DNA of 64,000 bases, from contig NZ_QKWN01000001.1 of the NCBI RefSeq assembly GCF_007279655.1, positions 124,001-188,000 on the forward strand, in the 5' to 3' direction. The DNA is from Robertkochia solimangrovi (lineage in GTDB: Bacteria; Bacteroidota; Bacteroidia; Flavobacteriales; Flavobacteriaceae). Below the pieces are notes generated by a model. It did no database searches and was not told where the DNA came from. It was given only the letters and a program-made list of their open reading frames with translations. Below are positions 63,453 through 64,000 of this stretch, in pieces. Position 1 is the first letter of the stretch. Each line of letters begins with the position of its first letter. Made by a program: the position numbers and the translations under genes.

Positions 63453-64000
63453 TTAGTCAAGCCAGGATTTATGATAAGATTCATCTGCAATCTCCATCGC
63501 TTGTTTAGTAACCTTAAGCGGCTTGAACGTATCTACCATCACAGCGAGTTCGTCGGTCTTTGTTTTACCGATACTTCTCTCAACAGCGCCCGGATGCGGA
63601 CCATGAGGTATGCCGGCCGGATGTAGCGAAATATGTCCTTTATCAATATCATTCCTACTCATAAAATCACCGTCAACATAGTACAACACCTCGTCTGAAT
63701 CAATATTGCTGTGATTATAAGGAGCCGGAATACTTTCCGGATGGTAATCATACAACCGGGGCACAAAACTGCACACTACAAAAGCATCCGTTTCAAAGGT
63801 CTGGTGAACCGGCGGCGGCTGATGTATCCTGCCAGTTATGGGTTCAAAATCATGAATACTCAAGGCATACGGGAAATTAAATCCGTCATAACCCACAACG
63901 TCAAACGGATGTGTAGCATAGACCACATCGAATATTTCTTCCTGTTTTTTGATCTTGATCAGAAAATCACCTTTTTCATCATTGGTTTCCAGGGTTTCGG
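63453..64000 (-). CDS. hmgA: homogentisate 1,2-dioxygenase, C-terminal part
   Basis: The last 182 or so residues of homogentisate dioxygenase; the frame is open through the right edge, so the start lies outside. The enzyme opens the ring of homogentisate, the product of HPPD. Visible are ATHPFDVVGYDGFNFPYALSIHDFEP, the iron ligands in YNHSNIDSDEVLYYVDGDF (His and Glu) and the third in GIPHGPHPGAVE. It lies upstream of hppD in the same direction, so the two form a tyrosine-degradation unit. Fumarylacetoacetase, the expected next step, may lie further upstream outside the window. Confidence 0.95.
   Translation of the reverse strand, partial: ETLETNDEKGDFLIKIKKQEEIFDVVYATHPFDVVGYDGFNFPYALSIHDFEPITGRIHQPPPVHQTFETDAFVVCSFVPRLYDYHPESIPAPYNHSNIDSDEVLYYVDGDFMSRNDIDKGHISLHPAGIPHGPHPGAVERSIGKTKTDELAVMVDTFKPLKVTKQAMEIADESYHKSWLD

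Overview
The window comes from a chromosome of the phylum Bacteroidota, almost certainly family Flavobacteriaceae and probably a marine genus of the Gramella/Christiangramia/Salegentibacter kind; the genus is a guess. The evidence is the gliding genes gldE-gldD in the mutY-ssb-gldE-gldD order, four TonB-dependent receptors with almost no Shine-Dalgarno sites, DUF4270, DUF3108 and DUF5689 proteins, an L21 protein with a long C-terminal tail, an atpD-atpC pair cut off from the other ATP synthase genes, and promoters with the Bacteroidota -7 box TAnnTTTG (two with a TTTG box 19 bases upstream). The sequence is AT-rich and gene-dense. It looks like core chromosome: I see no transposase, integrase, phage gene, CRISPR array, rRNA or tRNA.

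Layout. 1-4.1 kb: a TonB receptor and a beta-propeller phytase (candidate phytate use), then the start of a DUF3332 lipoprotein. 4.3-5.7 kb: rplU-rpmA with a clear promoter and a hairpin leader, then a DUF4199 membrane protein. 6-9 kb: an M16 peptidase-like protein without the zinc motif, and a DMT transporter. 9.1-13.1 kb: a small lipoprotein, then mutY-ssb-gldE-gldD. 13.2-15.9 kb: an HU-type DNA-binding protein, a 29-residue very basic protein, rng and recX. 15.9-22.5 kb: a JmjC-type cupin and a biotin operon bioF-bioD-bioA-KAS-bioB that includes a ketoacyl synthase. 22.6-28.6 kb: an M61 peptidase, atpD-atpC and glmS.

28.6-36 kb: glmS, DUF4270 and a half-length glycogen-synthase-like protein run one way; panC-panD, a flippase-like membrane protein, an esterase-fold protein and radA run the other way. 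36-46 kb: aldo/keto reductase, OmpA lipoprotein, exonuclease III, a siderophore-type TonB receptor, glyS, a coiled-coil membrane protein, a ComF-type phosphoribosyltransferase and an Ig-like lipoprotein. 46-53.3 kb: an accessory-looking locus with a TonB receptor, a DUF5689/lamin-tail lipoprotein and a carbon-nitrogen hydrolase, divergent from a secreted endonuclease/exonuclease/phosphatase-family nuclease; this is a candidate system for using extracellular nucleic acid. 53.3-61.4 kb: a four-helix membrane protein, another TonB receptor, and a tightly packed DUF3108-kynA-M23-pgi operon. 61.4-64 kb: a long gene-free stretch with two degenerate 7-8 bp repeat arrays and a strong small-RNA candidate, then hppD and hmgA for tyrosine breakdown, the last cut by the window end.

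The points most worth following are the small-RNA candidate at about 61.9 kb, the nucleic-acid locus at 46-53 kb, the ketoacyl synthase inside the biotin operon, and the half glycosyltransferase beside panC and glmS. Several enzyme-like proteins also lack or change a catalytic residue (M16, the esterase-fold protein, M23).
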